Positions 56,411 to 64,000 of a DNA stretch of 64,000 nt are shown piece after piece. Under the pieces are notes generated by a model. It saw only the letters and a program-made list of their open reading frames with translations, was not told where the DNA came from and did no database searches. This stretch comes from JAAYJR01 sp964563975 (GTDB lineage Bacteria > Bacteroidota > Bacteroidia > Bacteroidales > Prolixibacteraceae), in NCBI GenBank assembly GCA_964563975.1, contig CAZLZJ010000003.1, positions 1-64,000 on the forward strand. Direction: 5' to 3'. Position 1 is the first letter of the stretch. Every line of letters starts with the position of its first letter. Position numbers and translations under genes: made by a program.

Positions 56411-56851
56411 TTGCGATTTAGCACAAAAATACGATATGGCATAAGGGCAATGTTGGAAATTGCATTAAATGATGTTGACAGTGGTATCTATCAAAAAGAG
56501 ATTGCTGAAAATCAAAGTATATCCTATAAGTATCTTGATCAAATTATTGGTGCTTTGAGGGTAGCCGGGCTAATAACAAAAGCAGGAGGACAAAGAAGCG
56601 GTTATATTCTGACTCGCAAACCTTCTGAAATTACCATGCTGGAAATACACAGCGCTTTTGAACCGGGTATCTGTGTAATTAATTGCCTTTCAAGTAATGT
56701 GCACTGTAAAAGGGAAAGTTATTGTGCCATGCGTAAATTCTGGGGTAATCTTAATAGTTTAATCATCAACTATTTCAAATCAACAACATTACAAGATCTT
56801 ATGGATAACCAGCTGATACTTAATGAGCAGGAGTTAGCGGCAAATGGTTAA
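56411..56851 (+). CDS. Rrf2 family transcriptional regulator with cysteine cluster
   Basis: A 146-residue winged-helix regulator of the Rrf2 family (IscR, NsrR, CymR relatives). The start is a TTG at 56411 that gives the family N-terminus MRFSTKIRYGIRAMLEIAL. The DNA-binding wing region is KYLDQIIGALRVAGLITKAGGQRSGYIL. Four cysteines, spaced C-x3-C-x6-C-x5-C in GICVINCLSSNVHCKRESYC, lie where IscR and NsrR carry their iron-sulfur ligands, so redox, nitric oxide or iron-sulfur sensing is likely. It is 15 bp after the porin gene and 177 bp before the copper ATPase gene. Confidence 0.93.
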   Translation: MRFSTKIRYGIRAMLEIALNDVDSGIYQKEIAENQSISYKYLDQIIGALRVAGLITKAGGQRSGYILTRKPSEITMLEIHSAFEPGICVINCLSSNVHCKRESYCAMRKFWGNLNSLIINYFKSTTLQDLMDNQLILNEQELAANG

Positions 56852-56865
56852 GAGCTGTTACTGCA

Positions 56866-56893
56866 CATCCGAACAAATCTTGTTCTGAAGATG
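56866..56893. other. Small hairpin between rrf2 and the copper ATPase gene
   Basis: GAACAA, ATC, TTGTTC form a perfect 6-bp stem with a 3-nt loop at 56871-56885, extended by CATC and GATG through mismatches. It follows the rrf2 stop by about 15 bp. No T-run follows, so a terminator role is doubtful. Confidence 0.25.
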
Positions 56894-57028
56894 TTATACT
56901 TGAACGATTATCAAACTTTTACCATAAAAATTAAAATTCAGTTATTTGTAACAACTATTTTATAAACTTTTAACATCTGAAAGTATATAAAAAATTGTGC
57001 CGGTATCAATATTTTATGCAAAGTGAAT

Positions 57029-59320
57029 ATGAAAAAGGGATCAGCATGTTGTGATCACAAAAGTGATCATTCAGAAAAAAAAGTGTTTGTTTCAACAGAA
57101 GGGAACTACTATTGCCCAATGCGATGCGAAGGTGATAAATATTATATGCAGCCGGGCGATTGCCCTGTATGTGGCATGAGCCTTATCAAAAATGAGCCTG
57201 TACCCCAATCAGCGCTAATATATTACTGCCCGATGCATCCTGAAATAAAACAGGATCATCCCGGAAATTGCACTAAATGCGGAATGGCTTTGATTCCCGA
57301 TAAAGCAAGAGGCAATGAAGAAAAAGAGGCCTGGAAAAAGATGGCCGGCAAACTCTGGCTTTCTCTGGCCTTAACTATTCCTGTTTTCATAATCGCCATG
57401 TCGGATATGGTAAATTTTTTAAATCCTGAAGCAATCGCTTCGAAAAAATTTTGGGGATTTTTCCAGTTTATTTTAACAACTCCAATAATTTTTTATACCG
57501 GCCGTGATTTTTTTAAAAGAGGCATTAACTCGGTGTACAGGAGGTCACCAAATATGTGGACTCTCATATCGGCAGGGGTTGGAGCTGCATACATATTCAG
57601 TGTTGTTGCCCTTTTCATACCGGATCTGTTCCCCATACAGTTTAAAGACAGTGACGGAAATGTTCATCTCTATTTTGAAGCAGCAGCAGTAATCCTGACA
57701 CTTGTGTTACTGGGGCAAGTACTTGAGCTAAGAGCACACAGTAAGGCTAATACTGCAATAAAAGCATTGTTAAGCCTCATACCTCCTGTTGCGCGATTAG
57801 TAAATAACGGAGAAGACAGAGAGATCCCTTTGGAAAAAGTGGTTGTTGGAAATATCCTGAGAGTGAAGCCCGGCGAAAAAATACCTGTTGATGGAATTAT
57901 TACCGAAGGAACAGCAGTAATTGACGAAAGTATGATTACCGGCGAGCCGATTCCGGTTGATAAAACAACCCACGACCATGTTACGGGAGGAACAATTAAC
58001 GGAAAGACCACTTTCCTGATGAAAGCAGAAAAGGTTGGTTCGGACACACTGCTGGCACATATAGTTGAAATGGTTAACCGGGCAAGCCTTACAAAAGCGC
58101 CAATACAGAAACTTGCTGATATAGCATCCCGTTATTTTGTGCAAATTGTAATAAGCATTGCCTTGCTTACATTTGGAGTATGGGCCCTTTGGGGACCCGA
58201 ACCGGCTTATGTTTATGCTTTTATAAATGCAATAGCTGTTCTGATTATTGCATGCCCCTGTGCTTTGGGACTGGCAACTCCTATGTCGATAATGGTGGGA
58301 ACGGGACGGATGGCCCGTGAAGGGGTTTTGATTAAAGATGCTGCAGCTATTGAGGATATGAATAAAATTGATACTCTTATAATAGATAAAACAGGAACAA
58401 TTACAGAGGGTAAACCGGCCCTTAAAGGGTATAAATCTTTTGGAGCATTATCTGATGATGAAGTATTGAGTTATGCTGCATCTGTTGATGCAAACAGTGA
58501 GCATCCGGTAGCTGAAGCCATTGTAAAAGGAGCTAAAGAAAAAGGGATAAAAATATTTGCAGTAGACAATTTTGAATCGGTTACAGGCAAAGGGGTAAAA
58601 GGATCTTACAAAGGTAAAAAAATAGGATTGGGAAATAGCCGGATGATTGAAGACTTTAAAATAGAATTATCTGCAGAGCATAAAAAGGGAGTCAAAGAGT
58701 GGCAATTAACCGGTCAAACCGTAATGTTCCTTATCATTGAAAATGAAATTGCAGGTATTGTAAGTGTAGCCGACACTATTAAGCCCGGCTCTGCCAAAGC
58801 AATAAAATCTTTGAAAAAAATGGGAATCAGGGTCTATATGCTTACCGGTGATAACAAATTTACTGCAAAAACTGTTGCAGAAAAGTTAAAGATTGATGAG
58901 TATCAGGCAGATTGTCTTCCTGAAGATAAATTTAACAAAGTGAAAGAGCTGCAGGATAAGGGCAGGATAGTTGCAATGGCCGGAGACGGAATAAATGATG
59001 CCCCTGCCCTTGAACTTGCAAATGTGGGTATTGCAATGGGTAACGGAACTGATATTGCTATGCAAAGTTCAAAAATAGCTTTGGTAAAAGGAGACCTTAA
59101 CGGAATAGTTAAAGCAAGAGAGTTGAGTCATAAAGTGATGCGCAATATTAAACAAAACCTGTTTTTTGCTTTTGCCTACAATGCATTGGGGGTACCTGTG
59201 GCCGCAGGTATACTTTTCCCTTTTTTTGGTATACTCCTTAGCCCGATGATAGCTGCAGCTGCCATGAGCTTCAGTTCAGTTTCAGTTATATCAAATGCTT
59301 TAAGATTAAAAAAAGAGTAA
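57029..59320 (+). CDS. copA: Copper-type heavy-metal P-type ATPase with double HMBD N-terminus
   Basis: A P1B ATPase of about 763 residues that exports Cu(I) or a related soft metal across the inner membrane. The ATG at 57029 is preferred over a GTG two codons earlier. The N-terminus has two Cys-rich HMBD units (CPMRCEG...CPVCGM and CPMHPE...CTKCGM) instead of ferredoxin-like HMA domains. The metal-site CPC is in IIACPCALGLATPMS, the phosphorylation site in DKTGTIT, the phosphatase loop in MITGEPIP and the hinge in AGDGINDAPAL. The final helices have the copper-type residues YNALG and MSFSSVSV. It follows an Rrf2 gene, but no copper-responsive regulator or chaperone is adjacent. Confidence 0.95.
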   Translation: MKKGSACCDHKSDHSEKKVFVSTEGNYYCPMRCEGDKYYMQPGDCPVCGMSLIKNEPVPQSALIYYCPMHPEIKQDHPGNCTKCGMALIPDKARGNEEKEAWKKMAGKLWLSLALTIPVFIIAMSDMVNFLNPEAIASKKFWGFFQFILTTPIIFYTGRDFFKRGINSVYRRSPNMWTLISAGVGAAYIFSVVALFIPDLFPIQFKDSDGNVHLYFEAAAVILTLVLLGQVLELRAHSKANTAIKALLSLIPPVARLVNNGEDREIPLEKVVVGNILRVKPGEKIPVDGIITEGTAVIDESMITGEPIPVDKTTHDHVTGGTINGKTTFLMKAEKVGSDTLLAHIVEMVNRASLTKAPIQKLADIASRYFVQIVISIALLTFGVWALWGPEPAYVYAFINAIAVLIIACPCALGLATPMSIMVGTGRMAREGVLIKDAAAIEDMNKIDTLIIDKTGTITEGKPALKGYKSFGALSDDEVLSYAASVDANSEHPVAEAIVKGAKEKGIKIFAVDNFESVTGKGVKGSYKGKKIGLGNSRMIEDFKIELSAEHKKGVKEWQLTGQTVMFLIIENEIAGIVSVADTIKPGSAKAIKSLKKMGIRVYMLTGDNKFTAKTVAEKLKIDEYQADCLPEDKFNKVKELQDKGRIVAMAGDGINDAPALELANVGIAMGNGTDIAMQSSKIALVKGDLNGIVKARELSHKVMRNIKQNLFFAFAYNALGVPVAAGILFPFFGILLSPMIAAAAMSFSSVSVISNALRLKKE

Positions 59321-59341
59321 TACAATCAGATACAGAAAAGT

Positions 59342-61018
59342 TTATTTTTTATCCATCGTGATAACAATCCCGGGTTCTAAATATGAATTATAAGCCATAT
59401 CCGTACTTAATTTATCAATAGCAGTCTGAATTACCCTATCCTCTCCGATAGATGATTTAATTGCTCCTTTCTGATAATAAAAACGGGAAACTATCTCATT
59501 TTTAAGCAAACTTTTAATCTCCTTATTAAAAACTTCAAGATCTTTATCAAGATGTGGTTCAAGCCTCTTTTTCAGATTTTCTATATCATTTTCAGCCAAA
59601 CTGTAATACTTCTCCTCTTTTGCAGCTCTCTCCAACTCTTTTAAAAGATGCTCCGATTCAGATTCATATTGAAAATTATTATCTTTTAAAAATTGGGCAA
59701 ACCGGCTATAAACAGCATTATTGATAACAAACTGCCCCGGATCCTCGATAGATTCGGTTTCATTTGAAAACCCGGTTGCAAAATCAAAGATCATAAATTT
59801 TGTGAGTAAAGCAACGCTAAGATTACTCAACTGTTCCGGCTCAATCACTATATCCGGAATTATACCTCCTCCGTCGTATACTATCCTTCCTTTTTTGGTT
59901 TTAAATTCAGAAATCAGTGAATCGGGGACATGCCCAACACTGCCATCCTCATTCCTGCTGGAATAGTCAAGTGCCTGAATGCATCTTCCACTTGGGATAT
60001 AATATTTTGCAGTAGTTACTTTTAATTTTGTATTATAACTCAAATCACGGGTTGTCTGCACCAAACCCTTCCCAAATGTACGTGAACCTATAACTAAGCC
60101 TCTGTCCAGATCCTGAATCGCCCCGGCAACAATTTCAGAAGCAGATGCAGACGAACTATTGGTTAACACGGCAATTCTTATTGTTGTATCAAGAGGTGTG
60201 TCAGTAGCTTTATAAGCTTTGTCCCACTGCTTTACCTTACCTTTGGTGCTTACAATTTCAGCTCCTCCCGGTACAAACATATTTACCATTTTTACAGCCT
60301 CCTGAAGTAACCCTCCGGGATTAGACCTCATATCTAACACCAAAGCATCAGGTTTGTTTTTTTTAAGTTCCAAAAATGCTTTTTTCACCTCTTCACTGCA
60401 ATTTGCCGTAAAATTTGATAGCCTTATATATGCAATATTATTATTTAGCATTCCATAATATGGAACAGCTTCAATAGTTATTTTTTCCCGAATGACATCT
60501 ACTACGTATGGCTTTTTCTCGCCCGGTCTCTGTAATTTTATCTTAACGGCTCTCTTTGCAGGACCTTTTAAAAGATTACTGACATCTTCGGTAGTCATGT
60601 CTTTTGTAGACTTTCCTTCCACTTCAAGTATAATATCGCCTGCCTTAAGCCCAAATTTCTGAGCCGGAAATCCTTCATAAGGCTCCGAAATCACAATTTT
60701 TCCATTTTGATTACCAATTAAAGCTCCTATTCCCGCATATTCTCCTGTGGTCATAAATCTAAAATCCTCCATCTGGTCTTCAGAGATAAAATTGGTGTAT
60801 GGGTCAAGAGATTTTAACATTTCATCGATACTGGTTTTTACCAACTTTCCCGGATTTACTTCATCTACATAAAACATATTTAATTCCCTGAATAAACTAT
60901 AAAATATTTCAAGGTTTTTAGCCAATTCGAAATTTTTATCATCCTGATTAAAACTGTAAAATCCAAGTCCGGCAATTACAATTATCAGGGCACTTATAAA
61001 AAGCTTTTTCCAATTCAT
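59342..61018 (-). CDS. ctpA: C-terminal processing peptidase (S41 family)
   Basis: A 558-residue periplasmic serine protease anchored by an N-terminal helix (FISALIIVIAGLGFYSF). A PDZ domain (GIGALIGNQNGKIVISEPYEGFPAQKFGLKAGDIILEVEG) precedes the S41 catalytic domain. The catalytic dyad is Ser292 in the SASASE segment and Lys317 in TFGKG, 25 residues apart as in Prc. A C-terminal helical extension of about 150 residues is typical of Bacteroidota members. It is convergent with the copper ATPase gene, and divergent from the DUF5723 gene. Confidence 0.95.
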   Translation of the reverse strand: MNWKKLFISALIIVIAGLGFYSFNQDDKNFELAKNLEIFYSLFRELNMFYVDEVNPGKLVKTSIDEMLKSLDPYTNFISEDQMEDFRFMTTGEYAGIGALIGNQNGKIVISEPYEGFPAQKFGLKAGDIILEVEGKSTKDMTTEDVSNLLKGPAKRAVKIKLQRPGEKKPYVVDVIREKITIEAVPYYGMLNNNIAYIRLSNFTANCSEEVKKAFLELKKNKPDALVLDMRSNPGGLLQEAVKMVNMFVPGGAEIVSTKGKVKQWDKAYKATDTPLDTTIRIAVLTNSSSASASEIVAGAIQDLDRGLVIGSRTFGKGLVQTTRDLSYNTKLKVTTAKYYIPSGRCIQALDYSSRNEDGSVGHVPDSLISEFKTKKGRIVYDGGGIIPDIVIEPEQLSNLSVALLTKFMIFDFATGFSNETESIEDPGQFVINNAVYSRFAQFLKDNNFQYESESEHLLKELERAAKEEKYYSLAENDIENLKKRLEPHLDKDLEVFNKEIKSLLKNEIVSRFYYQKGAIKSSIGEDRVIQTAIDKLSTDMAYNSYLEPGIVITMDKK

Positions 61019-61215
61019 TGTTTTATGCTTTATTAATCTATATCTTTTTCAACTGAGTGAATAATTAACTTCATGTTACAAAATTAGCAAACTTAACTGA
61101 TATTATTCGCCGGACAGATTATTACATAAAGTTAAAATATATTAACTGTTACCATTTAAAAAAAAGACTCTATCTGATATTTCTGAACGGGAATTAAATT
61201 TTAACGACAAATGGC

Positions 61216-61223
61216 TATTTTTG
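61216..61223 (+). promoter_or_regulatory. Candidate -7 box for the DUF5723 gene
   Basis: TATTTTTG is a perfect -7 match, 17 bp before the preferred ATG at 61240, implying a leader of roughly 10 nt. No clear -33 TTG was found. Confidence 0.4.
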
Positions 61224-61239
61224 TTTAATATTGACTGAA

Positions 61240-62613
61240 ATGTTTTATTCCGGAAAAATAAAAGCAATTTCTGTACTGATTATGCAATTGTGCCTCATAT
61301 TTTCAGTAGCAAATGCACAAGAGGTAATTCCATCTTACCTGCTGCCGGATATACCCCAGTCAACCCTTTATAATCCGGCCTATCAAAATAAAACGGAAAA
61401 GTTGGTTGTAGGAATACCGGTTTTGTCGGGAATCTATGGTATTGCTAAATCAAATGTACCTTTTAATTCACTGTTTTTTAACAATTTCAACTATGATTTA
61501 AACAATTTTTACAATATTTTGGATGAACGGGGAGCAGCAAAAGCTGCAACCGGAATATCCCTGTTCTTTGCAAGTCTTAAACACAATGAATTTACATACA
61601 GCCTCTCTGTTTCAGAAAGAAATTTTTCGGAAATTTCATTTAATCGCGAAATAATAAAAATATTGCGCGATGGCATCCGGGAATTTTACGGATCTTATGA
61701 AAACTTTGGAGATGCTTCATTTTATTTAAACTATTTCAGGGAGGTGGCACCGGGCTTCTCAAAACAAATATCAGAAAAATCAGATGCCGGTGTGCGTATA
61801 AAATTTTTATTCGGCAAACTGCTTTTCAATGCAAGAGATATCAATCTTTCAATTGATTCTGATCAAAATGAAAAAAACCTTAATATAATGGTAGATGGTT
61901 CATATAAATTTTCAGGCCCCTTTATCCATAAAAGAGATACAATATTTAATTTTTCTAATTTTGATATAAATATGAAACCGGCCGACTATTTTTTTGGTGC
62001 AAGAAATTTAGGATTAGCTTTTGATGCCGGTATAATATTTCGCCCCGACCGGTTCTCTGAAATTTCTTTAAGTATCACCGATATAGGATTTACAGGTTAT
62101 AAAAAAAACCTGTATGATATAGAATTTTCCCGGCCGATCAGTTATTCAGAAGATTCGCTTTATCAATCGGTAGACCCGTACCGGGCAAAGTATGTTGAAC
62201 CCAGAGAAGCCATAAAAAAGTTCATGGATTCGGTTTCATATATTATCACTGTAAAAAATGGAGTATTTCGTGAAATAGAAAAACTCCCCTTCAAGCTGAA
62301 TATCAGTGCTGAATATAAATTATCAGAGAAAATAAGAGGCGGAATAGCAGACCAAATTATATATTATAATGAGTTTTTTTCAAACTTCTTAACTATTTAT
62401 GCCAGCCGGTCATTAAGCAAAAAAACAGAAGTTGCAGGAAATATATCACTACATAATTTAAAATCTGTTTATCCCGGATTTGCAATCAGCTCTACATTAA
62501 AAAGATCACAACTTTTCTTAACAACCAATAATATTTTTGGAATTATTAACCCAACTGCCTCAAAACATGTAAATTTGTGCTTTGGTATTAATTTTTTATT
62601 TGAAACACAATAA
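61240..62613 (+). CDS. DUF5723 family outer-membrane protein
   Basis: A protein of about 457 residues of the Bacteroidota-specific DUF5723 family. The ATG at 61240 is preferred to a TTG three codons earlier. A signal peptide (FYSGKIKAISVLIMQLCLIFSVANAQ) is followed by the typical start IPSYLLPDIPQSTLYNPAY. The rest shows beta-strand periodicity suggesting a barrel. Its function is unknown. The gene for a small DUF4834 membrane protein follows after 10 bp. Confidence 0.8.
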   Translation: MFYSGKIKAISVLIMQLCLIFSVANAQEVIPSYLLPDIPQSTLYNPAYQNKTEKLVVGIPVLSGIYGIAKSNVPFNSLFFNNFNYDLNNFYNILDERGAAKAATGISLFFASLKHNEFTYSLSVSERNFSEISFNREIIKILRDGIREFYGSYENFGDASFYLNYFREVAPGFSKQISEKSDAGVRIKFLFGKLLFNARDINLSIDSDQNEKNLNIMVDGSYKFSGPFIHKRDTIFNFSNFDINMKPADYFFGARNLGLAFDAGIIFRPDRFSEISLSITDIGFTGYKKNLYDIEFSRPISYSEDSLYQSVDPYRAKYVEPREAIKKFMDSVSYIITVKNGVFREIEKLPFKLNISAEYKLSEKIRGGIADQIIYYNEFFSNFLTIYASRSLSKKTEVAGNISLHNLKSVYPGFAISSTLKRSQLFLTTNNIFGIINPTASKHVNLCFGINFLFETQ

Positions 62614-62623
62614 ATTGAAATTT

Positions 62624-62902
62624 ATGACTTTATTTATCACTTTAAGTATTGTAGGCATATTCAGAACTTTAATACTCATAACAATCATTTATTATGTTGT
62701 CAAATTATTCACCCGCTATCTATTACCCAATATAGTAGAAAGTAAAATTAAAAAGATACAGCATGAGATGAATGAGCAACATAAACAACGTGAGCGTTCC
62801 GGGAAAAAAGAGGGAGAGGTCACTATTGAATATAGCAGAAAACAAAATGGTTCAGATGAAAAATTAAAAGGTGAATATATAGACTTTGAAGAGGTTGAGT
62901 AA
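62624..62902 (+). CDS. DUF4834 family small membrane protein
   Basis: A 92-residue protein with one N-terminal membrane helix (LFITLSIVGIFRTLILITIIYYVVKLF) and a highly charged cytosolic tail ending in YIDFEEVE. The architecture and the C-terminal GEYIDFEEV match the DUF4834 family. The frame is open 14 codons upstream, but the ATG at 62624 starts the helix directly and avoids overlap with the DUF5723 gene. It is usually found upstream of glyS in related genomes, as it is here; function unknown. Confidence 0.8.
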   Translation: MTLFITLSIVGIFRTLILITIIYYVVKLFTRYLLPNIVESKIKKIQHEMNEQHKQRERSGKKEGEVTIEYSRKQNGSDEKLKGEYIDFEEVE

Positions 62903-62981
62903 AAATATTAACCATACCGCCTTTCACATAAATAAATTAACAATAAAATTCCATTTTTAAGACTTATTTTAAAACAGATAT

Positions 62982-64000
62982 ATGTTACAGGAAGATATTT
63001 TTAAAAAATTAATAGCGCATTGCAAAGAGTATGGATTCGTTTTTCAGTCAAGTGAAATATATGACGGACTTAGTGCAGTTTATGATTATGGCCAGTATGG
63101 CGTGGAATTAAAAAACAATATAAAAAAATATTGGTGGGACAGTATGGTGCTTCTCAATGAAAATATTGTAGGGATTGATTCAGCTATATTTATGCACCCG
63201 CAAATATGGAAGGCTTCCGGCCATGTAGATGCATTTAACGATCCTTTAATTGACAATAAAGATTCAAAAAAAAGATACCGCGCTGATGTTCTGATTGAAG
63301 AGCAATTAGCAAAATATGAAGCTAAAATAGATAAAGAGATAAAAAAAGCCCGTAAACGTTTTGGTGACAAGTTTGATGAATTGCAGTTCAGGGCAACTAA
63401 TCAGCGTATACTGGCAAACCGGGAAAAATTTGACCAGCTTCATAAACGGTTTTCCAAAGCACTTAATGACAACGACCTGAATGAATTAAAACAGATCATA
63501 ATTGATCAGAAGATTGTTTGCCCTGTTTCCGGAACCTGTAACTGGACGGATGTGCGACAATTCAACCTTATGTTTTCCACTGAGATGGGCTCTACTGCCG
63601 ATGGTGCAATGAAAATATTTCTTCGTCCCGAAACAGCACAAGGTATCTTTGTCAATTATCTTAATGTTCAAAAAAGCGGCAGAATGAAAATCCCTTTTGG
63701 AATAGCTCAAATAGGGAAAGCATTCAGGAATGAAATAGTTGCAAGACAATTTATTTTCAGGATGAAGGAGTTTGAACAGATGGAGATGCAACTTTTTGTA
63801 AAACCGGGTACTGAATTGGATTGGTTTGAAAAATGGAAAAATATAAGAATGAATTGGCATCTTGCCCTTGGATTTGGCGATGAAAACTATAGATTCCATG
63901 AGCATGAAAAACTTGCACACTATGCAAATGCTGCTGTTGACGTGGAGTATAAATTCCCGTTTGGTTTTAAAGAGGTAGAAGGAATACATTCGCGTACAGA
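62982..64000 (+). CDS. glyQS: Glycyl-tRNA synthetase, single-chain type (3' end outside the window)
   Basis: Class II synthetase of the alpha2 (eukaryotic/archaeal) type. The first 339 codons or so are present, and the reading frame stays open to the window edge. The N-terminus MLQEDIFKKLIAHCKEYGFVFQSSEIYDGLSAVYDYG is typical. Motif 2 (GKAFRNEI) and the RPETAQGIF block are visible, as is the QMEMQLFV segment. The insertion with KDSKKRYRADVLIEEQ and a Cys pair (CPVSGTCNW) belongs to this family. No frameshift is seen; antisense frames within it are not genes. Confidence 0.96.
   Translation, partial: MLQEDIFKKLIAHCKEYGFVFQSSEIYDGLSAVYDYGQYGVELKNNIKKYWWDSMVLLNENIVGIDSAIFMHPQIWKASGHVDAFNDPLIDNKDSKKRYRADVLIEEQLAKYEAKIDKEIKKARKRFGDKFDELQFRATNQRILANREKFDQLHKRFSKALNDNDLNELKQIIIDQKIVCPVSGTCNWTDVRQFNLMFSTEMGSTADGAMKIFLRPETAQGIFVNYLNVQKSGRMKIPFGIAQIGKAFRNEIVARQFIFRMKEFEQMEMQLFVKPGTELDWFEKWKNIRMNWHLALGFGDENYRFHEHEKLAHYANAAVDVEYKFPFGFKEVEGIHSRT

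Noticed and set aside
56866..56893. Terminator after rrf2
   Set aside because: The hairpin has no following T-run.
63086..63989. Two minus-strand frames near the right edge
   Set aside because: The plus strand here encodes an uninterrupted glycyl-tRNA synthetase N-terminus, so these are antisense shadows.
1..64000. tRNA, rRNA, CRISPR arrays, transposases or phage genes
   Set aside because: No T-loop-like GGTTCGAATCC stretches, spaced direct repeats, or transposase/integrase-like proteins were noticed, but a dedicated search was not possible by eye.

Overview
The window looks like a chromosomal segment of an anaerobic or facultative member of the Bacteroidota, probably near Bacteroidales/Marinilabiliales. 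The DNA is AT-rich and intergenic spaces are short. Shine-Dalgarno sequences are weak or absent, and several upstream regions carry the Bacteroidota-type promoter pattern (TTG, about 16-20 nt, TAnnTTTG). The gene content fits: DUF2723 membrane protein, DUF5723 and DUF4834 proteins, Ig-like lipoprotein, a separate atpDC pair, class I hybrid-cluster protein, methylmalonyl-CoA mutase and single-chain glycyl-tRNA synthetase. The taxonomic placement is inference. No rRNA, tRNA, CRISPR array, insertion sequence or phage gene was recognised.

Layout. 1-9.4 kb: fructose-bisphosphate aldolase, Hcp, a large DUF2723 membrane protein, purD with a membrane-protein partner, and a stand-alone acyl carrier protein ending in a strong terminator. 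9.4-16.6 kb: TetR regulator, RNase R, an Ig-like lipoprotein, a membrane-anchored receiver domain and a POT/MFS transporter. 16.6-24.8 kb: both methylmalonyl-CoA mutase subunits, an orphan tail-anchored protein, MetRS, LD-carboxypeptidase and YraN. 25-27.5 kb: acyl-CoA ligase and a secreted TIM-barrel protein.

27.5-45.2 kb, all on the minus strand, is the most unusual region. It holds a hybrid export cluster: ABC ATPase, ABC-2 permease fused to a degenerate M1-peptidase-like domain and a golvesin-like C-terminus, TolC-type channel, lipoprotein adaptor, RND pump, a 1578-residue RND protein that continues into six extra membrane helices and a complete ABC ATPase, a further ABC-2 permease, a U32 family (TrhP-like) protein and an outer-membrane barrel. 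The ABC domain of the fusion resembles the stand-alone ATPase of the same cluster, which suggests duplication within the locus.

45.3-54.4 kb: ComB-like phosphatase, PatB-like lyase, GT9 glycosyltransferase, atpDC, polyprenyl synthase coupled to an MMPL/RND lipid-type exporter, and a protein-isoaspartate methyltransferase with a lipoprotein signal. 54.6-59.3 kb: YceI, an outer-membrane protein, an Rrf2 regulator with a cysteine cluster, and a copper-type P-ATPase. 59.3-64 kb: C-terminal processing protease, DUF5723 and DUF4834 proteins, and the start of glycyl-tRNA synthetase, cut by the window edge.

A short repeat occurs in two intergenic spaces (6.45-6.57 kb and 39.33-39.46 kb) and is not explained by any gene.
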